The notes: generated by a model from the letters alone, not told the origin. A stretch of 64,000 nucleotides of DNA from Parascedosporium putredinis (GCA_949357655.1 CASHTG010000018.1:1736001-1800000); one strand, 5' to 3'; numbered from the stretch's first letter, positions 21,693 to 36,417 are shown. Translations and numbers: made by a program.

Positions 21693-23973
21693 CCGCGGCG
21701 GCTGTGGCGAGAAAAAATGGGAGGATCCTGCGGCAAGGTGGCCTCGAGCTCCAAGTTTTACACGTATGGTTAAGCCGGTTTGGATCGGTTTACCACTGAT
21801 AAAAGCGGGTGAAAGTATTGATCGAAGGAAGTCACAAAATTCTTCAATGTTCACATTGGATACTGACGAAATGACACTAGAGCCTTATCCTGCTGGTGCC
21901 AGAGCCCGCTGCCGTGTTAATCAGCCAATCAGTGCATTGAGTTTGGTGATAATTTGAGGCTCGGTGGAAGTCCGATTTATTCACGGCTCGGTTCTTCCCC
22001 TCAAGCTGGTGCTGTATCGTTTATATATGGTTCTAATCGATTGCAGTCGCCCTAGTTCTTCTTCTCCTTCAAATCTCGATTTTTCCTTCTTTTCGCCTTC
22101 TCTTACTTACTTGAGGTATAGGTTCTTTCCAGCGCCTAATGTGTATTAATTGTGTCGCTCCGGATGGAGCCATCGACCTGACATTCCCCACCTTGTTGTA
22201 CAACCTTCCCTTCAACCTTCGCTTCTACACGAGAGTTGATTGTTTCTAGCGTTGGGGCGTTGATCAATAGTATGGTCTCAGAGCTCGGGAGACCAACCGG
22301 GCACAAGTGAGAGAGGGAGGATAGTAATCGATTGGCTGCGTGGTGGAAGACTAAACATGCACCAACACCGCCTTGCGACAAAGCGGAAAGGGCCCTAGTG
22401 TAGCCCACCAAGAAGCTAGGCAGCACTGCAAGTTGCATCTCGATAATTCGACGGGAATGGGACGAGGGAGAGAAGGGAATGTGTGAGACTATCTTGTCCA
22501 TTTTCTGCCTTTTATCGAGTTATCGTTTTTCTGCTCGCGAAGAATCGTTCGTTGTCGGAGTCGCAGCCACATACATCTTGCTGTCTGGTTGAGCCTCCTT
22601 TCTTAGAGCTTCAAGGTGCTTCTATCAAATGTTTGCTGTTGCCGGATTTCCGAGTGATAAAGAAATCGTATCTCGCTGACGGCGACCAACGCCATCACCA
22701 TCTCCAGTGTCACGTCCCTGAACAAAGCCGTCTGCGCTCGCGCCCCGCGCTCGCCTTGGCTTGAGCTCGTCGGGGGCGCGCCTTCTACGTGCATGTACTT
22801 GGTACTCTTCAATAGAGTAATTGTTGTTGGTCAGCGATTCTCCGGCCTCGCGTCCAAAATAAATATTCATCCATCAATTTGAGAGCAAGAATTGCTGTTA
22901 AACTGTAAAGCTTGTCTTCACCAAATGCTGGATTCATCCATTAGATCTATTGTACCTTGTCTTTTTCCTCTCACCTAAGACGATGTAGGACGCGGTGGTA
23001 GGATGGAAGGCTTCGTCCAGTTTGCATCCCCTTCGACTTCATATTTTATCCTCTTGCTTTCGTTCTGCGTGCTCGGCTGGAGTCATTGATTGAATGGATG
23101 GATTAGATCGTTGTGTGTTCTCCAGCGCCTTCAATGGTTTCTTAGGCGTTCGGTTGCTTGGCGCATGCCTCAGCCTTTGAGAGGAGACTGGAATCGACCG
23201 AGGGCAGGGCGACTGTGTGTGATTGAAGAGGTGGGAGCCTGTTGATGTAATTGCTGCTGAACCCACCCCCATCCCCGCGTTTGGTGACACCCTCAGTCCA
23301 CTGAAAGGAGGGCGCTTGATCCCCTAAATTTGGCAAAAGGAGCTCTCTGACCGCCGCGTCATTACTACGCACACCCCTAGCGTTGCCCATTTTGGAGATG
23401 GCCAGGGCACGCCTTGGTCCTTCCCCAAAATTCTATTGCTCAAGAGTGGACAATCGAGTTCTTTACAGTGGAAGTCGCTGACCAGACTTTGTTCTCAGCC
23501 CTCTCCTGCCCGCAGTGCTCCTTCCAAGCAAGATCCCATTGCCGTATTCGCCTTTTACTCTTCTCCCACCACCACAATCCATTCCTTGCCTTTCAAAGAT
23601 CTGCTTTCTCTCATAGATCTTCCTTTTATCTCCCCTTCTCCCTCCTCCCCACTTACCCTCTCCCACCCTTACTCTATATTCTTCCCCTCCCTTCTGTCAA
23701 GTGTATCTGTCAACACTGTGCCTCTTTGTGGTGTAACTCCTTATCGATTGCCTAGCTCCACCACAAGCTCCTAAAGCAAAGCCTCGACAACACAATTCCC
23801 CGTGCGAGCAAAGAGCCCCTCATCATAGCATCAGCCTCCTTGGACAAGCTCAAGTCTTCTGCACCGCACATGCTAATTCTTCCAAGTTGTTCTCGAGCCG
23901 CCTTGGGCATTGTCGTCACGTCCAGGGCCCTGGCTCTGGGACTTGTGACACAATTTTAACTCCAGTCTACCTC
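21693..23973. other. Divergent intergenic region with long leader of the deubiquitinase gene
   Basis: 2.3 kb without a convincing gene. The part from about 23500 to 23760 is strongly pyrimidine-rich (CTCCC and TTCTC runs), typical of a fungal promoter or leader close to a transcription start. Open frames here are short, biased by low complexity, and not accepted. Confidence 0.5.
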
Positions 23974-26900
23974 ATGGAGCAAGCTCCAAGTTCCCCGACG
24001 CTCGAGATCGCGCCGTCTCTGCTGAACCCCCTCTACGAGGCCGAACCCATTTGACGACGGCGACTTTTCGAGGAAGCGACGACGCACATCGCTCTCGGGC
24101 TCTCGAAGTCTTTCTGTTGACACGGTTCAGTCCCCACGCGACGCAACTTCCGTGCCACCCAACATGGTCAAACCCATTCCAGAAACACTTGACGGCGCGG
24201 CCATGGACACAGATCCCTCGACCCCCAAACCCCCGACCGCAAAATGTCGTCGAATCCCAACGGCCCCGCTGAGCCCGGTTCAAGCTGCGTGACAATCAAT
24301 TTGCGCAACGCCAACTTCACATCTTCCGCCTCTGCGTCGCCATCTATGCAGGCCCTTCAAGAGCCCCCTCTCGCCGATGATGTCAAGCTTAGCGTCGAGC
24401 TCCCCGATCGCGAGATGAACTCCAACGCCTCGAAGCGAGACGTCGACCTAGATGCTGTAACCTCGCCCATCCCCGCAACGCCCGTTACGTCGCTATCTGA
24501 TAGCGGAAGTCCTGACATTGAGGTGATTGACATCCCCACGGACGACCCTGATCCCATGATAGGAGACGGCGAGCCAGAGGTCTCCATCATTGGCGAAGGA
24601 GGAGACGCGCTCCAGGATCCTACACTAGAATTCCCTTACAACGAGGGAGAGCCCTTGGCCGAGACCGTCTCCCGGTTGGCAAACTACATTTCTAGCCGTA
24701 AGTTATTCTTCCCCCATCCTTGTATCTTGTACCATCACGGAGGATTCGAAGGTTCCCCACGCGAGCACGAAGTAATAAGGCACTGACCTTGGGCTCACCT
24801 TTTTGCATTAGAACACCCACTCGAAGAGGGCCTATTCGAATCTCTCCAGTCGTGGGCGGATCTTTTTATTCGATGGGCGGAAACGGCCGGGTATCAGGTT
24901 GCGTACGAGTCTTGTTCGGAAAACAGCGGTCTCTGGCAGTCTTTCCCAGATCTCGCCTGGGCTGCCTGCAACAGGGCCTTGAACAGAACAACCCTCCCAC
25001 GCCAGGCGATATCGTCCTTCTATCTTATTTTTGCCCGACTGACCGCGTTCTTCGTGGCGCTGGATTGCCAGACATTGGCCGGTGTCGCGAACCAGTCGGG
25101 GAATCTGGACGACGGCCGGGTCCCAGAAACTTTTCATATGCATTTCTTACTAGTATGCATAGCCTAACTAGGAGAGACGAGCCTCGCATCTTGACCAACC
25201 TCGACTCCCAGTCTGGGTGGCTTCGGCCAGACCTCATATCTGAACTAGTTCAGGGCTTCCAAGCAATGCCGGGTGGTACTATCCAAGCTCTGACCCGGCT
25301 CGTTGACTTCCAGATTCGGCTCATGGAGCGTTATCCACGGCTCGTGGATCAGCCCGCTGCCGTTTGCCAGGTAGTGTCTGACCTTGCCTGGGAAAGTAAC
25401 CGACGATTACACTTTGCGGGGCAATCCCAGCCAGCCATCGACCAGTCGAAACAACGTCTTGTCCAAAGCCACCGATTTTACCTCATCGTGTCGAAAAGCC
25501 TCTCCGATACGATAGAGAGGCTGGTTAACCACCTCTCCACAGATGGCGCCAGTGGTCAGATTATATCCCTCACTGACATCTACCACTGCGCCCTCTACGG
25601 CGAGCATAAAATGGCGACCGACATCCTCTCCGCTCACGCTCAGAACCACCCGAACCTGCCCGCCCATCTCGCTCCCGGCGCGATCGCTTGGGAATGGAGG
25701 TTTAATATGTTTGGGAAACTGATCATGTCGAGCCAGATGCAACTCAGGGTCTGGGCAGTCGGACACATGTGTAGCGATCTTGTCATGTTTTGGCGCCGGT
25801 GCGGCGACGGTCAAGAGGATCTCGCTGCCTTCCTTGCGTACTTTGCCGAGTACCTGATGCGCACAAAACTTGTGGAATATATCTTGGGACCAACGTGCCA
25901 CCCCGAGATCACCATTGAAAGCGGAAACGTTGTCGGATTCCTACTCGTGACCAAATTTTATCAAAAAGAACAGACCGACCTGCTCTGGCAAACCATTACG
26001 TCTTGCCAGGATCGCCGCGTCGCGGATGCACTGACTCGAATGGCTGCGAATATCACCCATCTCTGCGACCAAGAGCACTTGCTCTACTTTTGCGAAAAGC
26101 TCCAGCTGCTCCCTATCGACTCTTTTAATACAGCCTCCATCCGGCACTTCTGCGAGCAGATTTTTAAGCAGCTCATGTCAAAAACGCAAGGAGAACGCCA
26201 GTTGTTGAATTTTCTTCCTACGAGCTTTGCCTACGGCTTCTTCGGGAGTCGTCTATAAGCTCAGCCCAGTCTCAGGTTGCCTACCCAGAAATACAAGCAT
26301 TCGCGGCCCAGAAACTTCGCGAGCTTCACCATCATGGCCCAGACCGCGATGGGCGGAGGCGACTATACCTCACTTGTATCGAGGATATCGCGGCAAAATC
26401 TCCCACTACCCTCGGAAGCCTTTCTGGCCTTTTTATCTCTATCCGGCATGCCCTAGGTCTGGAGCTACAGGTCCTGACCGCCGAGCACAACCTCAGTGGC
26501 CTCCTCATTAACGAGTTGGAACATGCCATCTCGCTATGCACCCCAACCAATGGCCTCTACGTGCTGACCGGTGCTAGTAATTCCCCAAGAAGAGACTTCA
26601 TCTACAGTCTAATTTGCCATGAGCCTGGTTCGCTCACCGCCGAACTGGGCAAGAGACTTTGGGACATGATGGTCGGACCTGACTCGCCATCTGCCGAGGA
26701 CAGGGCTTCCGGATGGCACATACTCAATGACGCCGCCGCGCAAGCTGGTTTTGATAGCCTGTTCATGTCGCACTGTCTCTCGGTGCATTTTCCTACCTTG
26801 CCTGCAAACTGCTTCAGCGAGGGTGCCTTGCGTTTTCTCAAGGATGAGATAGTCCCGCGCCTAAATAGCGGAATGATTACCTTGGACAGTCAGGAAAGCG

Positions 26901-29900
26901 TCAAGGAGAGCGGGATCGAAGAGCTATGGCGAATGACACTGACCGCACCTGACGAGACCGTCTCCGATGCCGCAATCGATGTGTTGGTCAAGGATATATA
27001 CATTGAGAGCAGAGCCATCCTCGACTACCCTCATCATCGAGCACGACAGGTCCATCTCGCTCTTGTCAACCGGTGCTTGGACCAACTAAGCGGGGCTGCC
27101 AAGAAGCTCACGTCGTTTAGTGATGGCACCGGAAGTGGTGATGAAGAGTCGATGGTTATTGTGGCTTCTGATGAACAGGTCCTTGAACAGGAACGCATGT
27201 TTATCAGATCCTTGGCCGTATTGCGCCAATTTCTACAAGCCCATCAGTCAAAGGCTCATTTTGCCGCGGCCGATTTACGACCGCTCATGCCCCTCTCGCC
27301 AACCATGGTCGTTGGTGAGTCGGCAGAGCTCAAATTCCAGTCATTTGACGGCGTCAAGCAGACGGATGTACAACCCCTTAACATTGGTAGGCAGAACACG
27401 GCTGCCTCGCTCCTGGCAAGCCTCCGTGAAGCTACGGGATTCCAGAACTATCGCATTTATTACAAGGGCCAGGTGTTTGTTCCTACCGAGACCGAAGTCT
27501 GCAAATCTCTCGAAGACTTGAGGATACACGACGGGCTCATCCTAGTTAAACGTGAAGAGGATGGGGGCCCACCTTCTTCGCGACTGAGACCCGGCGTGTC
27601 TCCCCTCGAAATCGCGATTCTCAGTCATTTTGAAGAGTTGTGGGGCTATCTGAGCCTAGAAGAGAAGTTTGCGCAAGAAGTAAGGATATCGTAAAACTAC
27701 CAGTCGGGGCTGGCCGCGGGCAGAGACCAAGCTAACCATCTTGTGTGAGCGAACCTCCTTAGATCTACCAATTTATTGTCAAACTCCCCGCAGATAGCCA
27801 TCGTCTTGAAGTCCTAGACTCGAATTCGACGTCGTACCTCGAGGTATTCCCGCTTGGGCAGCCTTTCAAGTGCCTGTATGCACTTTACGCGCTTGTCGAA
27901 TATACGGACGCAGCCCGCCGGCGAAACAACATCGCATTGCCAAGCTTTGAGGGTGACGGTTCGTCAAATGGCTACAAGGAAGCCATGGAACGGGCCTTGA
28001 AACTCACATTTGCGGCCATCTCGGACCCCAATGTGATTGAAAGATGCCCATCCGGTCATTTGAAATCACAGCTTAGTCTTCAGCTCATGACTTGTCTCGT
28101 TGACCTTCTCACAAGTAAGTGGGGCTCTGCCTGTTAAAAATCCGTGGATACGTGCCATGCAATTAGCTAACCTTTTTCTTCCTTTTTCTTTTTCCCTTTG
28201 TGTTGCAATAGCATGGCAAATATCTGTTTCAAACAAGGAGACCGATTGGGAAGAAAGTACGCCACCCTTGGACCGTTTACTGGCGATTCTTCGGGAGGCT
28301 CATTCGAACCCTAACGACGAGCACTCCCTTCGACTTATACCAGCTACATTCACCGCCATCCTTCTCCTGTGTGTTGTTCGCGCCGGATGCTGGGATGAGC
28401 TGGTCAAGACGGACGAATTTGGGACCTTAACGCAGGAGCTACTCCTCGACCCGAGGTTTGCCATTCGAGAGAAGGTTAGCAAGGTCGTCAAGGAAGCTTG
28501 CAGAGATGAACAGTAAGATCAAAAACCCGGCCTTTTTTCTTTTTGCTTCCTTCATCCGTTTTGAGATGGGAATATGTCATGGCTGACGCTGTCCATGAGT
28601 TCAAGTCGCCTCAACTTCAAAATGGCCGAGTTTCTCTGGCCCTATGTCTCGGGTATCGTTCCTCGGTTGGTTGAGCACCCAGCTTCTTGTAAAGAAGCTT
28701 TCAATCTTACCGAGTTCTTGATCTTGAGGCTCCTACCCAAGCTTTCTCCTGTTCTTGACCTTGCCCAACTCGCAGATCAATGCTGCAACCTTCTTCTTGA
28801 GTCAAGTTCTTCCGAGGTACCACACCTTTTCCCCACGAATTTTGTCCCCCTAGTGCCTGGTCCATCCCTTCAGTGGCAAGGGCTAGAAAAACTAATTTTT
28901 GGTTCTTTGTAGGACATTTGCGACCCAGATCCTGATGATTACGTTATTGGAGGGCTTGTAAGGCTGCTGCACTGCTGCGTCGAGCTCGACAATTCGATTG
29001 CGGACCCAGCCAACCGGCTATTTAGACGGTCAGTATTTCAGGCAGCCCCTTCACCTGTATCGCTGTTGCTGATCCCTTTACAAACAGAGGTACCGCAAGA
29101 GACTTGTTGTGGCGCTACCTCTTCCCGGTCTCTAGAGAATTGGACGAGGCACCGTCAACTGTGCTCTTGAACCGGAACAGTCGCGAGCGGCTTTATAACG
29201 TCATCTTCGAACTAGTCAAGAGAGACGGAGAGCAGTTTAAGTGGCTACTCGACGATCTCAAGCAGCTAGTACCGTATGACAAGGACGAAGACGGTTCGTC
29301 TTAACCCCATTGTGTTGTGATGTTGCTTGGACACTGACCCCAAGAGTTTTAGACCCCTATCACTATGATCTTCCGTTGCAGTTTGAGCGCACCAAGGCTA
29401 TACGTTCTCCGTGTGGCTACGTGGGCCTCCGTAACTTATCGAATACGTGCTACTTGAATTCTCTCTTCACACAGCTTTTTATGAACACCGACTTTCGGAG
29501 ATTCATTCTTGCTGCCACTATCCGAGATGGTGCGAATCAGAAACTCCTCTACCAGACACAGAAGCTTTTGCCTCCATGCAGGAGAGCATTCGGCGTTTTG
29601 TAGACCCTTACCTTGTGGTGAACTCGATCAAGACTTATGACGACACCCTGATCGATATCCATAATCAGATGGATGTTGATGAATTCTACAATCTCCTATT
29701 CGATCGATGGGAATTTCAACTGCCCAACTCCGATGACAAGAAGATTCTACGGTCTTTTTACGGCGGCGAGTTGGTACAACAGGTCAAGTCCAAGGAGTGC
29801 GAGCACGTCTCCGAAAGACTCGAACCATTCTCCGCGATCCAGTGTGACATCAAGGGCAAAGGTACTCTACAGGACAGCCTTCAGGCGTATGTCGGCGGAG

Positions 29901-32594
29901 AGATAATGGAAGGTGGTAAGTGAAAAACCCATCTACTAACTTGTCTTTTCAAAAGAAGAGAAAGAAGGAAGACCAAAAGATGCTGAGTGATTGCTAACCG
30001 TCCTGTGATCATCCAGATAACAAGTATAAATGCTCCACTTGCGACAAGCATGTTGATGCCGTCAAGAGGTAGGTTTGGTCTACAAGGAGATCGAGAGCCG
30101 AACCATATCCGTTCTAACTTGGGAATTCAGGGCTTGCCTCAAGGATATCCCAGATAACCTCATCTTTCACCTGAAACGATTCGACTTCAACCTGAGGACC
30201 ATGCAGCGTAGCAAGATTAACGACTACTTCTCATTCCCCACAAAGATCGACATGCGCCCGTACACGATTGACTACTTGTCGGATCCCGACACGCCGGGTC
30301 CAGAGGATATCTTTGAGCTCGTCGGAATCCTTGTCCACTCAGGCACTGCCGAGTCAGGGCACTACTATTCTTACATTCGCGAGCGACCATCTTCGGGGAG
30401 CGCGGAGACGTGGATAGAATTCAATGATGATCTTGTCAGCCCATGGGATCCCGAAACCATGGAGGCTTCGACCTTTGGTGGGCCGGATTTCCGATATGAC
30501 AACAACGGCATCGTTTACGACAAGAACTACAGCGCGTACATGCTTTTCTATCAGCGATCTAATACCCTTCGGACAGACGAGGAGACCATGTCCGTCCCGC
30601 TCAAGGTTGACATTCCGGCAGAGATACTGGACCACATTCGTAACGAAAACACTTATATTCTTCGACGACACTGCCTCTTCGATCCAAACCATGCTGTATT
30701 TGTCCGGCGCATCTTCGAGCACTGCGTGGTCCATAGCGGTGCGTGCTCTCAAGAACACAAGGCGGAAAAGGCAGCAATGCACGCAGCGCTGGGGCACCTT
30801 GATCAGGTAGTCAGCCGGACAAAAGACATCCCTGACTTTGTCGACTACTATGACATGCTGGCAAAGGCCGTGAAAGATTGCCCCAGCTGTGCCCTCGGAC
30901 TGTTCAGATATTTCCGAGATCGCCATGAATCTTTCAGAATGCTGGTCCAGAGGAACCCGGAACAGCTTGTGCGGGCAGACTCTGGGGAACTTTTGATGCT
31001 GGCAGTCGCAACTATTAAGCGAAGGCTTCCAGGAGTCTATGGTGTCGTGGAGGATGCGCTAGGGCAAGATGATGCGGATGGTTGGGTGCACACTCAAGAT
31101 GTTGTCGTCGCTCAGGTCCCCACATCTTTGACACGCTCTGGTTTGCCTTTCATATACACCTTCGCTCCTGGAACGAGGTCTTTGGAACCATATTGAGATT
31201 TGCTCGGCTTGGAGAACTGGAGACGGTTGTGCTACTAAACAACGATCTTCTTTCACGACTGTTTCGGGTCATCCAGGCCGACTCGTCAATCGACCTCCCG
31301 CCTAATTATCAGAGGATGATGACAAATCTGCTTCGAAGGGGACTAAACAGGCCGCCGAACTACGAGAACCTTATTGCTCTGGCCGACCACTTGATGTCAG
31401 TATTGCAGCCGATTCTCGGCCCGGACAGTATTGTGGAGAAGGCAGATACTCGGTTGCTCATGTACTGCCACGGTGAGACATCACCCGCGTGGACATCTAC
31501 GGAGGTACTGACGGCACATCAAGAATGGGCGACGAACCCCGGGAGCAGCATCTTTGTGAGCAAACTCCTAGAGATAAATCAGTCACTTCAGGCCACGGAC
31601 AATATCATGCAGCGACTGGTACAGGCTAATAGGCAACTGGCGCTCAAGGTTTTCCAGACCCTGCGAGGAAACATCACGGGGCAGATGTTGCAAGGACATT
31701 CCAATGCACCTTACCTTCGGGCTGCGATAGCCTGCTGCAAGGCCTCGGACGATGATGATACGGTGCTGAGAATGCTCACCCACGTGATAGCCCAGTGTCG
31801 ACAGCTCAACAACACCGAGGGTCGCGCGTTTTTGGAGTTCTTCCAAAAGATGTACGGCGCGCCCGCCCCGGGCTCGTCAGTGTCTCCCTGGTCCATATTC
31901 TTCAGCATGACGGCGCAGATCCCCAAGTGGACACCATACCTCCTCGGCTACTATGATGGGGAAGTTCGATGGCAGACAGACGAGTTTCTTCAGCGAGCCA
32001 TCTTTGATTACGGTGTAGCGCCCGTGTTCGAGCCAGAAGCAGGTGGTGAGAGGCGCAAGGAAGTGCTCATTTCAGCTGCGAGGGAGCTTGGCCTCAACGC
32101 TCTCTTCTACCTCCGTGATCACTTTATCCAGCGCCGAGTCCACGTCGCCAAAGACATGGTGTTCCCCTTGCAACGCGTTGTAGCCAAGGCTTCGGCGTAC
32201 TTTAACCTTGAGCCGGACGAGCCAGGTCCCGACCAGGAATTTGCGCAGATGAGCCAGAGTAGGTCTTTGTCCTTTTCTTTTTTTCTTTTTTTCTTTTTTA
32301 AGACTTGTCCGGGCCGACTTTGAGGATCATTGCTGACCATTTACTTTTCTTTGCACAGCAATTCTTGACGCTCTGAAGCGTATCACTGTCGATGAATTGG
32401 AAGAGGACGGATCCGGTAAGTTGCATGCATCCATTGCATTGGGGCACCGGGCAGACGCGCCGGTGGCTAGTGACTATTTCACGCACATTTGAATCATGAG
32501 CTAACTTGTAGCAACAGAATGGGATAACTCCTGCGGGTCGTCTGGAGGAGACATGGAGACCTTTGAAACCCTGGCGGATGCAGATTTGCAGTAG
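23974..32594 (+). CDS. Giant USP-type ubiquitin carboxyl-terminal hydrolase (12 exons, seven frame breaks)
   Basis: Cysteine protease that removes ubiquitin, of the USP9X/USP34-like large class. Twelve exons: 23974-24697, 24812-27679, 27763-28114, 28212-28512, 28600-28816, 28913-29028, 29088-29293, 29353-29915, 30017-30068, 30131-32258, 32359-32415, 32512-32594. Sum 7,667 nt; seven -1 breaks bring it to 2,558 codons (2,557 aa, restored). N-terminus MEQAPSSP then DFSRKRRRTSLSGSRSLSV and MDTDPSTPKPPT (disordered). Central 1,500 residues are helical, armadillo-like by composition. Catalytic domain: GLRNLSNTCYLNSLFTQLF with Cys near 1629, CSTCDKHVDAVKR zinc-binding half, LKRFDFNLRTM, ESGHYYSYI with His near 1879, and NAYMLFYQ-type end (YSAYMLFYQRS). 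A long C-terminal region as in DUF3517-bearing fungal USPs follows. Breaks lie near 23996, 24028, 24241, 25160, 26210, 29566 and 31113. High confidence on class. Confidence 0.92.
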
Positions 32595-35500
32595 CGACAA
32601 GTCGAAGAAAGGGCTTCGCGCGCCAGCCCTATGTGACGAGCTCCCGGCGCGTGCTCGAAGTGAGGCATTCGAGGAGCTGCACGCCTCGTTTGAGCTATGT
32701 GTGATAAGGACACGAAGATATGATAACGGCATTTACGTCTTGACAAGGAGTTTCGTTTCCTCTTCCGCACTTCTGTCCTTCTAACCCTTTCCCTGGGTTT
32801 GTTTTTTCCTTTGTTTCTTTTTTCTCGTTCTTCCTTTCTTCTCTTTCGGCTAGGGTGCACTTAAAATCCGACAACGGAACGCTGAGAAGGTCTATGGCAA
32901 AGGTACGACTATAGGCTTGAGCCATTGACTGCTAAAGTGAAGAGATGCTTGGGGCCTGGTCCCTGGGGAAGAGGTGCCTCCCGCCTCCCGCCCGCCGTTC
33001 CTCAGGTGGAAAAAGAAGCAGACAGCCGTATACGGGCAGGTCGACTTGCGTTTTCTCGTCCGGTTGTTGGGCCCCTCCCACCTCTCCGTTCTCGACTTTT
33101 CTTTTGTCCTGCTTTTCTAACGTTATTTTACATTTGTCACCACACACTCTGTATGGAATCATCTGCTATGCCTCGCGCAACATGAGCGGTTTGGAAGGGG
33201 AAACAAAGAAGGATACGGCGTACCCCAGAAGGGAATTTGGGCTCTAAATCATACATTCTTTTTCTTCTTCTTCATTTTCCTTTTGCCTCTTCGATCCGTG
33301 CCTTGATCTACTTCCAACTCATTTTGCCTTTCGTGTACTTCAAAATGTGCAACCAACTTGTGTCTCACACCTTTTGTGATAGTACACCAGTGAACTTGGA
33401 GCCTTTTTTCTTTTTGGCATGAGATATACAGATAGGAGGTGAGGTATGGCGACCATGACACGGAAGCGCCGTTTTCTGGTATTCCTTCCTATTGGTACGG
33501 AAGTGAAGATTACATGTATACATAAGAAACCATGTTGCTTCTTCGGATCACTTATACTTGGTTCTCGGTCATCTACGAATCGGGACTCTTTAGCTTGTCT
33601 AGTTTTATTCCCCTGTGACGCACCAGCGCTTGAGGCAAAGAGGCTTGAGAAACACCTCCCGCGTATCATCTTGATGGTGATGTGATATGTGATGGATTGA
33701 TGGGGGAGGGGGGGGACAGGGGCGGTAGGACGTGGCATACATCAGGCCAAAAATGTAGCGGGTGTCGATTGTCCAAACAATTCTTCTTCATAGGCTAGAA
33801 GGATCAAGGTGATGTGGGCGCGCGTATAATTTGGACAGGAACAACACAACACTGGGGTCTTTGGGCTAGGTAACGCGTGATTGGCGTGGAGCTGGTGTAT
33901 GCGAGAAACTTGGGAGTTAACAGGCTGCCGACCTTATTCGAGACGGGATTGGCAGAGTCTCTGTGAAGATCAGTTCTTCGCGGCCGGAGCCTGGCCGCAT
34001 ACGTCAACTACGTGTACCGAGGTAGGGAATTTCAGCATAGCAAAAACATGCAGAAAAAGAAAAAAAAAAGTGAAGAAGGCTCTCTTTGCATGAGCTGAAG
34101 ACTTGTGGAACAAGATCAAGCAAGGAGAAGAGAGCCGGTGTTGGATAAACATTGACAACTATAGGCCCAAAAAGACTGCAGAGCGGCGTGGTTCGGTTAG
34201 CCTAGGCGAGTTGGAGGGGGCAGGCCTCCGCCCCAGGTCAGACTTGCAGGTGTGGTAAGGCTGGGGAGAGGTGACAGCAGGAGAGGGCAACCTTGATGAA
34301 GAAAAAAGGGGGAGGATGAAGAGTGTAAAAGGTACTAAGGCAGGTTTTAGGGGGAGGTGAGGCGGCCACCAGCCTCGTTGTCCGAGAGGGGAGGGAGGCG
34401 TCCACTGCGTGAGTGGGTGTGCATGTGTTGTGTATAATACTCCTCGTCCCAGGACAGCGGCATGGAAGCGCCATCCGGCTTAAGCCGGGGCTTATTTGAT
34501 CAAGATGATGCAGGTCATCTTGGAGCGCGAGAAGCTGAGTCTGTTCTTGCATCAATTCTCCTAGTTTTTCGTTTTGTGATGTTGGACACGTCCGGCGTGG
34601 ATATGGCCAGCCAGCCAGGCCGAGCCTGGTGGTTCACATGAATATTTTTGCGTCGAGAATCTGGCGGTGATCGGCGGCCGTCGATCCAGCCTTGGAGTCT
34701 GTCTGCCGATCGCTGGGGAAAAGGAGGAGGAGGACAGGGGGAAAAGAGGAGAACTTGAAGCTTTAGGCCTTCGGGCCCCTTGTTCTTGCCGATTTCTTGC
34801 CTTGACCTCATCCCAAGCCAAGTGCGCCTTCCCCGTGTGGAGGACTGACGCGTAACGTGTACGTTGCCAATTGTGCGTTGCCAATTGCGCTTTCCTTCAA
34901 CGCCCCTTGAAGAATCCTCGAAGCTTTAGTTCGAAAGCGTTTCAAAAGCTTCCACGTCATTGTCGCACTTAATTAGCCCTGATCCATTCTCCCACCCTTC
35001 CTATTCTTTTTCTTTTCTTTTGGTTCCATCTCGACTCTTCATCATTGCTATTTTTGCAACCTCATTCAACGGCGGCCAGAGGTTGATGGGGCGGCTCTGA
35101 CCCTGGCGGATGTCTGATTGGTCTCTGTGCTCGTTCTTGAGCTTTGAGCTTCCTGCCCTGGACCAGCGTGTGCCAGAAATAGCACAAACCCGCCGGTTGG
35201 GCGGGCGAGCTACTGCCGCTCCTGCCCCCTGCTCACGTCATGCTGCTAGGCGCCCTACGGTAGCAGCAGCCAATCATGGCCCTTCCGCTGTGACGGCACA
35301 TCTGGGATCTCTCGGATACTTTGGCCGTTTCCCTTCCTTCCCCGCGTTCTCGTTGGCCGTCAGTGAGGTCTGCTTGGGCCTTGTCATTTTATTGGCCAGC
35401 GCTTCCTCTTTGCCCGTCTTTTTCCCTTTGGGTCGTTTTCTTTCTTTTTTTCTCTTCTTCTTCCTTTCTACCTTGCTCGCTCTTCATCTCATGCAGTGTG

Positions 35501-36417
35501 ACGGGTGGGGACAGTCCGCGCTTATGGCCTACTGGAGAGGACGTGCCAATGACTCGTTTGTAGATAGTAAAGTGCGCTCAAGATCAAGTACTGCCTACCC
35601 TTTGCTCTTGGAGTGCCTGGCTCTCGCTTTCCTTGCTATTGTTCCCTGAGGCCATCGTGGATCATAGAGCAATTCCCCCTTGTACGGCTGCAGCTCTCAA
35701 GGGAACCCTTTCTGGGCCGCCAGAACTGGCCCGCGTGGCTAGTGTTGGTAAACAAAGTTGGCCCACCCAAAGACGACCACATGCATGGTCAGGCACAACT
35801 CTACGTACTGGTTTCATCTCTTTTCCCGCCGAGTGTTTTTGTTTCTTATTTTGTTGCTTGTCCGCCTTTGCCAGCGGTGATGAGATCCCACCACGGCGGA
35901 AGGCACTTGAAACGCAGCACAGAAGGAACCCGCATACGCCCCCGGCTCGTTTCAGTTTCTAGCCTTGCCGCTGAAGACCCTGTCAAACCCCAGATCAGAA
36001 ACATTCTCTATGTTTCTTTTTTATCCCAGCTTCCCAATCGTTTGGTCTCTCTGCCGGCGTTGTGTTCGATATAAGTCTCCGGAGGCACCCTGACCAGATT
36101 CGAGCTCCGTCACCATGGGCCTCGATCAACCAGCCTCTCTTCTCCCTCACCATCCCCCACTCACGAGCTTGCCGACATAAATACTCATCTCTGTTCTTAC
36201 AAAGAAAGAGAGTGAGAGAAAGAGAGAAACTGGTTGTGTAGGTAAACGAAACAAACGTATCTGGGCCATTGCTGCAATAGAGGCATTCATTTGCTATTCT
36301 TTGTAGCTCGGATTCGAACTTGACCTCAGTGGGAGCTCATACCTATCCACAAACCGAAGACACGAGTGTAAAACCCTTCATCACAATCATTTTTATTCTT
36401 TCTCTATTTTATACGTC
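32595..36417. other. Gene-poor 3.8 kb between the deubiquitinase and DUF7582-like genes
   Basis: No protein or RNA gene recognised. It contains many T/C-rich tracts (32798-32850, 33255-33290, 35000-35040, 35430-35470) and a purine-rich GAGAGAAAGAGAG patch near 36205-36225. The right half probably carries the promoter and a long leader of the next gene. A 179-codon open stretch at 35110-35649 is rejected as low complexity. Confidence 0.5.

Noticed and set aside
23414..23774. Two overlapping plus-strand frames before the deubiquitinase
   Set aside because: They translate a pyrimidine-rich leader; Ser/Pro/Leu-only text.
35110..35649. Open frame of 179 codons with hydrophobic stretch
   Set aside because: Low-complexity translation of T/C tracts in a likely promoter; no pattern of a protein family and codons look random.
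36300..36330. GATTCGAAC, a tRNA B-box-like string
   Set aside because: No acceptor, D or anticodon stem can be drawn around it.
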